Assembly (NCBI RefSeq): GCF_019649055.1
Contig: NW_026570493.1
Coordinates: 1-64,000, forward strand
From: Paramacrobiotus metropolitanus
Taxonomy: Eukaryota > Tardigrada > Eutardigrada > Parachela > Macrobiotidae
Reading direction: 5' to 3'
DNA: 64,000 nt
Under the pieces are notes generated by a model. That model searched no databases. It had not been told where the DNA came from and saw only the letters and a program-made list of their open reading frames with translations. Position numbers and translations under genes: made by a program. Shown here in pieces: positions 54,611 to 64,000 of the stretch. Position 1 is the stretch's first letter, and the number at the start of each line of letters is the position of its first letter.

Positions 54611-56340
54611 CAATGGACGCCATAAATGTGGTTGCACCGAATGTCACCGATAGCCGATAGCGCTATGCGTGCATTCAGCTATCGGTGTAACCACATTTGC
54701 GGGTCGGCCAAGTTTACCTTTGCCTTTTCTTTGCCTTTGCCGTTTCACTTTGCCTTTTTCAACATTACCTTTACCTTTGCCTTTGCCGCCGAGAACACCT
54801 TACCGTCATAATAAGCCTTCCCAAAATGCCATTTGAAATAACCTTTACCGTCGGTTATAACCGTTTCATGATCGACTATAGTCAAACACTTTACCGTTTC
54901 TGGGCTTTATTGACACTTCTGCAGTTTATTATTAAACGATATCAGACTTGAACATCGTAAACAAAATTCTGAGGTAGCTTATAGCATAAAAAATTGATTC
55001 AAGATAAGTCCGCCATTACAACCACTAATTGCGCATTTCAGTATTTACATGGGCATTAACACCGTTAACATGCACGTAAGAATTTACAGGGCCTTATTCC
55101 GGGTAAATTTGCCATCATCAGGTAGTTCAAAAATTACAAGTGGAAACCATTACTTCACAGCTTTAAAATTTGCGCTTCAGTTTATAATTAAAAATCCTGA
55201 AACAAAACTGTGTTCTAAAACTACCATTCCCAAAGCAGTGAATTGAGTTTTAAAAAAGGAGACCGTCGCGAAACATTTTTGCGTATTCTTTTTCGTTGTC
55301 CGCGGCGTCCGCAAACCATTTTCCGTCAAACATAACACTGAATCCACTGACAGGATTAAACCCTTTATGTCGCTTGCCGATGCACGATACTTGCATATGA
55401 TAATGACGGATGTGCTTTTCTGTCGCATCAGTCGTACCTTGTTTGTAATCTTTCTCATTTCGTTTAACCACAAGGCCGAGGTGCGGAGGTGACTTCACCA
55501 GCAGCTGACGGCACCCAGCGCATTTGATATTAGTATTAGCGTTAGGTGGCAGTTTCGTGATCCGAAAAGGCTCCTCTTTATATTCTCGTGCCCAAACTGG
55601 ACCTTCTACAAACGTATCAAAACATGTAACATTGATGTCAAAACATTGACGAACTAGGCAGTCGGAATTGGTAGCTTTAGCAGTAGGACCATTGTCGTCG
55701 TCAGATATGATAGAACTATCATCACTATGTGTCGGCATGTTAATGACGGTCGCATCAAGAGTACAAAAACTAAATAACGGCAATATGACCAACAATCGGC
55801 ACAGATAATTTCTGAATCAGTCAGCCGTGCCGGCAATGCTGTTTCAACATTTTTTGAGCGTAAATGTTTTCGCAATCGTCACCATCTCAGTAACACAGGT
55901 CACAGTTCCGCATGACTGCGAAGTTGCGAGTAACCAGGACAATGCACCAGCTAGTATCCGTTTTATATGTAATTCTATTATTCTGCTATGAGAAACTGAT
56001 ACGACAAAATGAAAATCAAAAATGTTTGCTGTGTTGTAATTTATTGCCGCAGTAATAATGAACTGAAAGCAATAATTTTGTAAACGTTCACGCAGAAGAT
56101 ACAACAGCGCTAAAAATTCCGAAAATGGTAAAGTGCTTGACGGCATTTTGTTATGCAACGGTTAAAGCCGACGGCAAAGGTTATTTGAAACGGCTTTTGG
56201 AGAAGGTCAATTAGGACGGTGAAGTTTTCGCGGCGGCAAAGGCAAAGGTAATGGCAATGTTGAAAAAGGCAAAGTGGAAAGGCAAAGGCAAAGAAAAGAC
56301 AAAGGTAAACTTGGCCGACCCACATTTGCGGCGTCCACAG
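54611..56340 (-). mobile_element. 1.73-kb TA-flanked DNA transposon with about 220-bp inverted arms
   Basis: Ends are CAATGGACGCC (left) and GGCGTCCACAG (right), with TA at 54609-54610 and 56341-56342. Inside, arms of about 220 bases (54690-54905 and 56120-56335) match in inverted order, rich in CTTTGCCTTTGCC / GGCAAAGGCAAAG. The left end additionally contains a 70-base palindrome (CACCGATAGC...GCTATCGGTG) not found on the right. The termini match those of the MITE at 43356-43932, so both probably use the same transposase. The centre holds a broken minus-strand ORF with zinc-ligand pairs. Confidence 0.8.
55250..55875 (-). pseudogene. Zinc-finger-like ORF inside the TA element, frameshifted
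   Basis: A first frame (55875-55654) reads ALPARLTDSEIICADCWSYC. The sensible sequence then moves to a second frame (55795-55250) with an acidic linker, IKCAGCRQLLV, then HIRHYH and a tail ending at 55250. The paired CxxC and HxxxxH suggest zinc binding (ZAD/THAP- or C2H2-like). No DDE/DDD transposase core is visible, so the element is non-autonomous or the ORF is a captured fragment. The one-base shift lies near 55770. Confidence 0.4.
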
Positions 56341-56564
56341 TAAATTCAGCAAGACGTCCCGCTGCGAGACATTTCGTCGCCCGGCCGTTTCGACCGACGC
56401 CCAGAAATCTCGCCCCGAGGCAGTTTAGGCCTTTATTTTAGCAGAAAAATCTTTTTAGGATATTAAAACTGTCAAGCTCATTTACGACAATATTCAGTAA
56501 TGTAAAGTAAATAAGAAAGAAAAAACCGAACTTACCAAGAAACTGTGTATCCTATGAAACCTAA

Positions 56565-56700
56565 GAACCCAAGAAACCCAATAATTACTGTACTTACTTA
56601 TCATAACAAACCTAAGTAACCTTAAAAATCTAAGCAACCTAAAAAACCTAAGAAACCTAAGAAAGCTAAGGAAACCTTACAGGAAACAGGAAACCGGAAC
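56565..56700. repeat. Degenerate CCTAAGAAA minisatellite
   Basis: Units close to AACCTAAGAA repeat about ten times with substitutions (CCTAAGAACC, CCTAAGTAACC, CTAAGCAACC, CCTAAGAAAG). It lies within the outer repeat flank. Confidence 0.7.
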
Positions 56701-56902
56701 ACTCGTTAAAAATAAGCGTGTTGAATTCCTTAGCGGCGAAGTGTCCGCTGTCAGACGACCTGCGTCAAAATATCGCAAAGTGAAATTATTTCTCAAGGCA
56801 AATGTCCTAAACTGTCTGTCCCAGCGTATGAAAGTTCCGGCAAAACGTCTTCGCGGCGAAAAGTCGCGGTTCGCGCATCGAAGTTGATGGCGGCGAAATG
56901 TC

Positions 56903-58762
56903 ACGCTGCCAATTGTCTGGGTGCGATTTCTTAAAATATTTAAAGCTACGAATCTCGCCGGTTTGGGCGAAATTCTCTTTCCAGTCTCTTTAACTCGCGT
57001 TTGGTTTATATGACCCTGCTTATTCGCGGCCTCTCAGCGTTCACCAGCTTTTCTTAGGTTAGAACCCAGCTGCCTACGAGAACGCTCGTGTCATGCTGGC
57101 TCTGCAGCGACGGTGCCGATCGGCACTTCTCATTAACGCTCGAGCTAGCACTGCAGCAACGTCTCTGCTTGTTTTTCTCTCACGACACAGTGTATATCTT
57201 TGCTTTTGTCTTTGTGTTGTACCTTATTTATCCGGGATAAATTATTCCAATAAAGTAATGGTTTGCTCACGTCTTCGGGTTTTCTGTTACAAATTACCCA
57301 GTGCAGATCGTGCGGGGTTTTCAGATTTACTCTCCAAATTGTTAATCTGTGATAACGTCGAAGTCGACGCGGATTTCTTCCTTTTGGTGTGTAAGGTTTG
57401 TGCATCATATGTTTTTTGATTTTTGAATGTCATCGTCACTCGTTGACGGTATAACGGTACGTGTATAACAAACATAAAAGACCTGCCCAGACCGGAATCC
57501 AACCACTACTATAGTATGACAGACCCGTTGATGTCACCAGTCACATAAAACCCATAAAGACTTTCAGGTGGTGTTGGGTGAATGAGAAACATACCTTCAA
57601 GTGGTTAAATTGGAATTGATTTGCGCCGCTCAGCTCCTTGGAAAGCTATCGTGGCGACTATTACGGACGACAGAAGGCGATGGAATTGGCTGGCGGCAGA
57701 TTCAGGGCCTGCTGTCGTCCGTAATACAGGTACGCACTAACGCACAAGACAGAGTTTTCATTAAATAGAGAAGACTAACACTTTCCCATGTAGGTCGTTC
57801 CGTGCATCTGCATGAATTGGACATTCAGACTTTGGTAGTTACACTCGTAAGAAAGACATACGAAATCTTCCCGATCATCAAGCTAACCTTTTGTTCTGCA
57901 AAGGGCCTAAAACAGGGGCCGCATTTCAATTTTGTTCCGCTAGACTGGTACGCAACTTCAGGAAAGTGGTGATTTACTTTCTCTGCTCTTCTCGGCCCGA
58001 GAAAACCGGAGAAAGTAGATCACCGCTTTAGGAAACTTCTCCCGAATCAACGTCCTCACGCACTAGTCACTATCCTTATGCGTTAACGTCAATGTAAGAG
58101 TGTGGGACTAGAGCACTTTTCTGAATGCGCTCCCTGTGCAATACAGCATTTAGTAGTTCACAGCTTCGCATGCGATCGATCGATCGAATTATTCAAGCAC
58201 GGATTCTGGAAGGGATGAATGTTCATCACTACCAGTAAGAGAATGATGTGCTTTCACTTTACCATAATACTCGTATAATAAACGTTCCCAGTACGTACTG
58301 ACTTGATTGCTGTACTGTATGTGCATCTGCTCTGTCTCGGCATAATTGGAAGTTGTTATTCGCAGTTTACAACTAGTTACGTCTGCGATCAATACCCCTT
58401 CGAGCACCCGCACACTGAGACGCACGGGTATAGTGCATTCCTGTAAAAATCTCTTTACCATCTGATAAAAGTGCAATATCACGATAGGTTGCCATATGTT
58501 TGTTCATGCTACACACAGGAAAACCGCGTTAAAGTCAAATACAGCATTTCATACTCGTTTCATTTAATTAGAGATACCGTGCATACGCACTCCATTAATT
58601 CCGTGTACACCACATGCGTCGCGAATATGTCAGAGTTAGAGCATTGCGGACTCTACTAGGCGTATGCATTGGCTTAAGCTTTTTACGCTTGTATTGCGTA
58701 TTCTCAAGCTACTTCCACCTTTTTCCTTCATACCAAAATGTAGAAAATTAGGGAGTAATTTC
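56903..58762. other. Intergenic with one hairpin; no confident gene
   Basis: A plus-strand frame at 57093-57419 contains spaced Cys residues (MVCSRLRVFCYKLPSAD, then VCKVCASY) recalling a zinc-associated N-terminus, but it has no continuation. At 57968-58024 GGTGATTTACTTTCTC...TTCTCGG pairs with CCGAGAA...GGAGAAAGTAGATCACC as an imperfect hairpin. Confidence 0.4.
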
Positions 58763-59008
58763 CTACAATCTGGAACCCGACCTGTCTAGGAAAACTGGAA
58801 ACGAGCGTTTTAAGAAGAATGTTGCCAATAAAATATAGGTCCAAACTGTCGTATCACCCTGCGAACGCCCTCGCATGACAGCATAAAGCAGGAGAGCATT
58901 ATAGGTGTCCACAGTCTCGTATTGACCTTGCGGATGAAACAGAATGAATGGCTCGGTGGGAATCTTGTACAGCAAAACTAATGCAGAAGCTTTACCAACA
59001 GGTATCAC
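58763..59008 (-). pseudogene. Relic of BTB family exon 1, paralogue C
   Basis: The frame reads IPVGKASALVLLYKIPTEPF and ILFHPQGQYETVDTYNA, matching exon 1 of paralogues A and B. The starting ATG of the family is ATA here (IPVIPVGK), the middle is rearranged, and no BTB exon follows towards lower coordinates. It is a dead partial copy. Confidence 0.7.
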
Positions 59009-59608
59009 GGGTATTAAGACATATCCAGTGCATATTACACGGAAAATACAATTGTATGCGTATAAAAAATGTTGGAAAGTTAAAGGTCAGCACGAAAAAA
59101 ATTGCGTATGGTCAGCACTCGACAGTTATACAATTTTATATTTAAGAAGCAACCAATGAAAAGAACGCAAATGTCAAATGAGTTGTTGTTACTACCGTGT
59201 AATGTTTCTTATCGTTACTTTCAAGTTCAAAACGTGTGTGCGTGTTAATTCTGCTATGTACTTATAACAAAATTAAAACATGCGAGCGCGGTGATACTGT
59301 TTACTGATAAGGCTAGTTGGAAATAATGCATTTATAAGCTTTTTCACCCATGGTTTGAAAAGCAGAAGCAGAGAAAAATCAATTATCCCGCAAAAAGCGA
59401 TGGTTCCCGTTTTCTTTGTTTTCCGTGAAGCGGCTGTTGCGTCGGTTCCCGGGGATGTCCTGGCGATGTGAAACGTGGCCTTTTTCTCCGGGAAGGTTTA
59501 CGTATCTTTACTGGTACTGATGTGCATACCGAAACACTTAAGCAATTAACTGAGATAGAAATAGTAAAGTAACAAACGAATGATATAGTAAACCTAAATG
59601 AATTTTCA
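59009..59608. other. Intergenic, no supported gene
   Basis: Short frames only; probable 3' flank of the membrane gene to the right. A minus-strand frame at 59383-59706 overlaps that gene out of frame. Confidence 0.4.
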
Positions 59609-60791
59609 TCAGGAAAGTGCGTTAATGTAAATGTACAGATCACTCGCCATAAAATGATAGTACACCAGCGAAAGTACGAAACCAAACAAAAAGAAGAATA
59701 TGCCAATTATAGCCCGACGGCCGCAGCCGCAACACTCTTCCAACGATACGATCACCAAACTCACGATCTGGGTGAGGCCGCAGCATATTAAGCCAACCGA
59801 TAATCTCCACAACTCTGACGCCCCTTTCCAACCGGTTATGCGTATACACGACTGCGATTTCCATTTGCTGTGATACTCTTCTGTGGTTTAAAATACCGAT
59901 TAAGCCGTTAACTTATAATTACCGTGCAAATACTGGCAACTGAGTGAAGGCTATAATATTTCGCTAACCACTATTCAAGCAATTAAGGTTGAGGAAAGAA
60001 CACGGTATTGCAACTTACCCTTTTCGCAGGTAACGGCAAAGCATAGTTTGCGCAAAACAGTCGTTGGACTATCCGAGACATACAGGGTGTCGGTGTTGTC
60101 CAATCCCTGCGTTGCGTCAATCCATTTAAGTGCATCATCCGGTCCGACAGGAGCTTGTATGCTGACATTTCCGGCAGTAATCCGACCGCTGGCATTCGGC
60201 GTACCTAAACGTAATTCAACGGATAACTGGAAAATGAGAAATCAATAATGCGGAGCAGTGCGTTCAGCTGCATGATACATTACATAATTTACATTCGCCA
60301 TTTTAATAGAATAAGGTTTACATCAGAATCAAAATAGAAGGTCATATCTAAAGCGATTTGACAGCATAAGCGTATAAGATAAAGAGCGGTTGCAGTTCGC
60401 ATTGTTGGACTGCCTAAACGTACAGTGCTTGGCTTGATAATGCAGTCCCCAGCTTCCCATTGCTATGGCGGGCCCAATATTAAGGATCATAACAAAGCAA
60501 CAGGCCCAGACACAACATTTAGCGAAGGCACAACAGCATTCTCGCACACCAGATGGAACAAACCGTATTATTGCAAGCTCCAGACAATTTGGATCAGTTT
60601 TCCTGTTTTCCCCGAATATCTTGCTAGCTTTTCGGCATCCGCTTACATGTATTTTGCCAGCACCATTTTTAATCGCTTTCCATAAAGCATGACCTCCATT
60701 TGCAGCATCGGACGCTGGCTTTTTACGCGTTACGCTGTTAATGGCTATTGAAGGCATTCCGTAATACAATTCAGTTCTTTTGCTCGTCAAT
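59609..60791 (-). CDS. Unrecognised three-helix membrane protein, at least three exons
   Basis: Three minus-strand exons fit. Exon A (60791 to roughly 60345) follows a TTTTCAG acceptor or starts at an internal ATG. It encodes a basic cytosolic region, then a Cys-rich juxtamembrane patch and helix 1 (CCVWACCFVMILNIGPAIAM). Exon B (60226-60019) has no ATG and reads LSVELRLGTPNASGRITAGN through to LRKLCFAVTCEKG, with a GTAAGT donor. Exon C (59880-59609) joins in phase 1 and gives helices 2 and 3 (WRLSVGLICCGLTQIVSLVI; GIFFFLFGFVLSLVYYHF) and a stop. B-C splicing is exact; the A-B donor is undetermined (the frame of A stops at 60329). The domain between helices 1 and 2 is probably extracellular. 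Family unknown. Confidence 0.5.
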
Positions 60792-61881
60792 CTGAAAATG
60801 TAATATTCTCAACCTTGTACAAGATACTTGTGGAGACTCTGCCAGCGATACTGACGCCGGCTCGACGAACAAGCTTCTACTGCCGAATAATCGATAGCTC
60901 CCATGATGAGGCACCGAACAGATTCACCAACACTTTGCAGTTATCGATAAGCAAACATTGTGTAAACTGCACTTTGGTTTTACGTTTTTCTGCTTCCGCT
61001 GCATTTTTGTAACGGGAGAATCGATTTCCTCTGCGTATATCCGTTGCACCTCGCATTTCCCCCGAAATATTCTGCTACTATCGGATGTGATATATTTGTG
61101 ATCTGGCAAACGTCCATTGTTCAGGCCACCGGAACGATGCTTCAATGTTGTGACCTTAACAATGTTGCTATGCTAACGAACGGTCAGATATTCCGTACTA
61201 GCGCCCCATTACTGTAATTAATTTTCTACGGAGTGGCATTTAACCTGTGAAACCGATGTAATGAAGTACCTTGTAACGGTAGGTGCACCTACAGTCTACA
61301 GACAAAAGTTTGGCAGAACATTCTGAACGGGCCGGCGTCCGCTGCTCTAAAATATTACCACCGTAATTATGGTGCTGCTAATAAATTCATAACTTTTATC
61401 TCCGTACTGAGTTTTCACCATCTCCTCATACCACTTCTGTTGAATTGTGAAGGTAAGATGGACTGATGGACGTAAACGTTAACACTAAACAGTGATAATC
61501 TAACAATAACTGACCGTACGGTCAACGAGGTCGACAACCACAACACAATCCAATTACTGCGATTATCGCAACAAAAGCTAACACATCACGTTTTTTAAGG
61601 CAGTGTCGATCTGCAAGCGGGCGACCGTCCTAGAAGTGTCGTAGAAGTGTAGCACAGATGGCGACATCAATGCAGTAGCGATGTTTTGAATTTTCAAGAG
61701 TTTCTTGGTTTTCGGCGCGACAATTACTGAAGTCGCGCTGGAATTGCTGGGCAGCGCTCGCTTAAGGCTCGCAAACACTGCGCGTTCTCAATTAAAAGAC
61801 TCAGTGTCTCTCAATCAGCTAATACACAGGTTTATACATCTTGATCTTTGCGGGTCATGCTTTCATTTTAATTAAAAGTTA
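60792..61881. other. Region upstream of the membrane gene, nothing firm
   Basis: May hold 5' exons or promoter of the gene at 59.6-60.8 kb. Frames at 60924-61145 and 61578-61778 (minus) are short and domain-free. Confidence 0.35.
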
Positions 61882-62101
61882 CTAACAGGGAATGATTTTA
61901 CAAGGCACTATATCGGCAATAAATTGTCGCTTCTTGGGCTGTTTGGCTAGTCTGGTTTGTCGCCGTGGGAAACTATCCACGCAGTTCAGTTTGCAGAGTT
62001 CGGCATCGTGTTCCCAGTTCACAGCAGGTTTCTGCGAAGACTGATAGGAAGCAGCCAATAATGAGGACACAGGTCCAGAAATGAAAAAGTGATTGAGACA
62101 T
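61882..62101 (-). CDS. Candidate small secreted peptide or prohormone locus
   Basis: Two overlapping minus-strand frames are notable. One starts at ATG 62101 and encodes a signal peptide (MSQSLFHFWTCVLIIGCFLS, VFA) plus a 19-residue Cys-containing tail, ending at 61973. The other, one base out of register, continues from about 62031 to TAG at 61882 with CKLNC, PRR, and finally KKRQFIADIVPCKIIPC. A dibasic site followed by Gln and a short Cys-x4-Cys ring at the C-terminus is a neuropeptide-like layout. A pyrimidine-rich tract ending TTCGCAG at 62032 could also be a splice acceptor for the second frame. Either one frame is the gene or an indel joins them. No family match. Confidence 0.3.
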
Positions 62102-62497
62102 TCCTTCCACTTTACACACAGATAGCGTCTACCACCAAGGAATTTATTCAGTTTATCTTAATTTTACGCGTTTTTGTGCATCGTTTACAGTTTAAGGTTG
62201 GTTTAACTGCTCATCTGTAATACTGAACCGATCAGTCATTTTGTTGCAGTACGAGCAGCAAATTACGCTGCAAATGTTTCTTAAACCAACTGATCTTAGC
62301 GCCTCTACTGAGCAATGGGGAAAGTGTAATAAGCACACTATCTGATTTACTTATTTCTCTGCCTTGAAGGAAGACACGCAAACAAGAAAGCTCAGAAAGC
62401 GTTAACTATTTGACGGTGAGTCTGCTATGCATTAGTGAGCAGAAGGGAAGCTTTTTAAATGTCTTCTTAAGAAGGTCACTTAAAATTTAGCCGTAAA

Positions 62498-62671
62498 ATG
62501 GCTGTAATTGTTATTCAGAAGTGCATCCTGCGTCTTCTATTTCTTCTCTATCAAACTTTTGCACTTCAAGATCAGACAAAAGAAATCGCACAACAAATTT
62601 TTAGGATAGCCACAGACTGGGCGAGCGGAAAACAGCGTTGTACAAAAATAACAAATTGTGTCTCGTATTAA
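62498..62671 (+). CDS. Possible 57-aa secreted peptide
   Basis: ATG at 62498 opens a frame with a hydrophobic start (LRLLFLLYQTFA), a helical middle and a C-terminus KQRCTKITNCVSY with one potential disulfide ring after a basic site. It lies antisense to the 3' end of the Ly6-like gene. Length is below usual gene-calling limits and it may be chance. Confidence 0.2.
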   Translation: MAVIVIQKCILRLLFLLYQTFALQDQTKEIAQQIFRIATDWASGKQRCTKITNCVSY

Positions 62672-62680
62672 ACAAGCAAA

Positions 62681-63118
62681 CTACATTAACGGCTGCCAAC
62701 AGAGCGATGGCGAGCCGAATGACTTACAAAAGTCAGAGTTAAAAATTAAAAAAGTCCTTGTCGTTGCACAGACAAATTCGTCCTGAAAAATATTGGTTTT
62801 GGTAGGGGTCTTGCAGAAGCTGACCACGGTGCAGTTGTTGCGCTGAAGGCTGCACCCTCCGGAAAACTGTAGCATAACACTGTGATTCACGCACGTTCGA
62901 GTGGTAATGTTTCTGGACAGAAAGGGTCCATTGAGCACGTCTCCCTCGAACTTGAAGCAATCATCCTGGGCCTCACTGCACTCCTCCGGCACAATATCAG
63001 TGATACGGGGACAAGAGGGATATTTGGCGCACGTGAAACAGCGAAGGCTATTGGCGTGGTGGACGCCGATGCACACGAAAATAACAATAAACATAACAAT
63101 TTTAGAAGATATTGCCAT
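62681..63118 (-). CDS. Ly6/uPAR-like secreted protein
   Basis: ATG at 63118 gives signal peptide MAISSKIVMFIVIFVCIGVH ending before LRCFTC, the hallmark start of Ly6/three-finger proteins. Cysteines follow at SCPR, EECSEAQDDC, RTC, GGC, NNC and SFC, with N-glycosylation sites (NIT, NHS, NCT). The open frame ends at 62681 with a tail lacking the usual final CxCN. In the neighbouring frame, however, ICLCNDKDFFN followed by a stop at 62739 provides exactly that ending, which implies a one-base shift near 62.79 kb. No GPI-type hydrophobic tail is seen in either frame, so the product would be secreted. The role is unknown. Confidence 0.65.
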   Translation of the reverse strand: MAISSKIVMFIVIFVCIGVHHANSLRCFTCAKYPSCPRITDIVPEECSEAQDDCFKFEGDVLNGPFLSRNITTRTCVNHSVMLQFSGGCSLQRNNCTVVSFCKTPTKTNIFQDEFVCATTRTFLIFNSDFCKSFGSPSLCWQPLM

Positions 63119-63841
63119 TTTTGCTCGTGATAATAACTGAAGATAAATTAAGAAAACAATCCAGTAACTGCGACGCGGAAAACCCGAAAGGTCACACTTC
63201 ACAAATCAATATAATCTGCGTGTGTCTACACTTCCCGAGTGAAAAAGACTATTGAACAGCGAGATAAGAAAAAGTGGTTAGATTATGTTGAACTTTGAAC
63301 TGGTGACATGAGTGATTCATTAAACCCGGATTCACTGTTGGATCCGGATCTGCAACTTTGGATTCGTGTCCGTTGTTATTCGCCCTGAGATTCACTCACC
63401 TGTATAGGACGATTCGTGCAACTTTTAATTTTATCACAGACTAGGTGTCATCACCCTTATTTCGTACACCTGCACTGTGTGGATCAATAAATCTTACACT
63501 TGGCCGAATTAATCTGTCTGTGCTATGTTCTCTCCCGGATACGATCTTCCAAATGCGATAACTTGGCGGACTGCAGCATACATTTATCTTCTTAAGCAAC
63601 CAGTACTGGACTTTCTGTGCGGAATTAAATTCAACTAAGTGTTTCGTTACATCAGTTTTTACTATGTACCGGTATATATCTAAGTTCTATATCCAGTGAG
63701 CATACGGTTAAGTAGAGAAAAATCAACGTCTCTTGCTGAGTACTAAACTACTTCTCCCTTTTTCCACTTTGTGTAGCAGTATTTAACGGAACAAAGCTTG
63801 CCACTGTAACATTTCTGCTGCGCAATCAGGCACTGATAAGA
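63119..63841. other. Intergenic between Ly6-like gene and the last F-box paralogue
   Basis: Promoters of two divergent genes probably lie here. GGATTCACTGTTGGATCCGGATC and nearby GATTC motifs are the only visible structure; no ORF is supported. Confidence 0.4.
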
Positions 63842-64000
63842 ATGCACCTGTACCAAAACGATGGATCTATATATGCGTGGAATGCTGTAGATGTGGAGGT
63901 TGCCGGTCAGCTGCAGTACGGCCACGTCGTCGGCGTGGAAGAAGGCCTAGAAGCGACTCCACGTCTGATCGTCGATTTCGGATGCCCGACACAGCAGGCG
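63842..64000 (+). CDS. First exon of an F-box family paralogue, cut by window end
   Basis: ATG at 63842 opens a frame that runs off the window. It reads MHLYQNDGSIYAWNAVDVEV, then AGQLQYGHVVGV and LIVDFGCPTQQA, matching the N-terminal module of the F-box gene at 52.1 kb (GQLQHGRVLDI...LIIDFECPAQRS). The F-box itself would lie beyond the window, so the family is inferred from this module alone. Confidence 0.65.
   Translation, partial: MHLYQNDGSIYAWNAVDVEVAGQLQYGHVVGVEEGLEATPRLIVDFGCPTQQA

Larger units (their letters stand above)
54559..56902. mobile_element. Outer repeat carrying a nested TA element
   Basis: GACATTTCGCCGC at 54559-54571 is matched exactly by its reverse complement at 56890-56902. 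Related copies (GAGACATTTCGTCGCC near 56371, GGCGAAGTGTC near 56733, GGCGAAAAGTC near 56856) lie between 56343 and 56902. The motif occurs on both sides of the TA-flanked element at 54611-56340, so that element appears to have landed inside an older transposon with subterminal repeats. Its true ends are not defined. Confidence 0.45.

Noticed and set aside
1-64000. CRISPR array
   Set aside because: No regularly spaced short direct repeats with unique spacers; all tandem repeats found are degenerate minisatellites, and the DNA is eukaryotic.

Overview
This is nuclear DNA of a small invertebrate animal. Genes are split by short GT-AG introns (two measured at 52 and 54 bases). The recognisable proteins are animal families: BTB-BACK-Kelch, BTB/POZ, F-box, a membrane RING-H2 E3 ligase with a signal peptide, a Ly6-type secreted protein and a trypsin-like protease. 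The mix of recently copied BTB, Kelch and F-box genes with many small foldback elements would fit a tardigrade or another small ecdysozoan, but nothing here proves the species.

Layout. 0-5.8 kb holds a 3' exon of a serine protease and a broken multi-pass membrane gene, then a tRNA-like relic and a G-rich repeat. 5.8-19.3 kb (minus strand) is one very large Ty3/gypsy-type retroelement: a gag with a zinc knuckle, a protease plus long spacer, reverse transcriptase-RNase H-integrase, and an extra proline/tyrosine-rich ORF3 where an envelope gene would sit. 19.3-20.7 kb is its upstream region with CRE palindromes and roughly 109-bp tandem repeats carrying TATA-like motifs. 21.1-24.3 kb is an intact four-exon BTB-BACK-Kelch gene (606 aa), and 25.5-26.5 kb is a truncated paralogue in opposite orientation. 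27.7-28.3 kb is a secreted two-repeat cysteine-rich protein gene with a probable GC-AG intron. 30.1-34.3 kb is a young, complete but non-autonomous LTR element (362-bp LTRs that read as identical, GATG target duplication, gag but no polymerase).

35-36 kb and 49.4-50.6 kb are two paralogous BTB genes sharing about 359 identical bases; a third copy survives only as an exon-1 relic at 58.8 kb. 37.2-38.2 kb is an unknown helical protein. 39.5-40.4 kb has two relics of a reverse transcriptase C-terminal region. 43.2-45.8 kb is a clean six-exon PA-like/TM/RING-H2 E3 ligase gene (350 aa) whose first two introns hold foldback elements. 46.8-47.7 kb has two more foldbacks. 52.1-53.8 kb is a two-exon F-box gene, and the window ends inside the first exon of a paralogue. 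54.6-56.3 kb is a TA-flanked transposon with about 220-bp arms, nested in another repeat. 59.6-60.8 kb is a split-exon membrane protein gene of unknown family. 61.9-63.1 kb has small secreted-peptide candidates and a Ly6-like gene.

Several otherwise convincing reading frames are broken by single-base shifts (protease, membrane gene, gag, pol, ORF3, BTB copy A, F-box N-terminus, Ly6 C-terminus), whereas the Kelch, RING and BTB copy B genes are clean through every exon. This may be true decay or leftover insertion/deletion errors in the assembly; only raw reads or transcripts can decide. The host genes show no operon-like logic. The strongest linked theme is ubiquitin ligase adaptors (BTB-Kelch, BTB, F-box, RING) expanding by duplication in a repeat-rich region.
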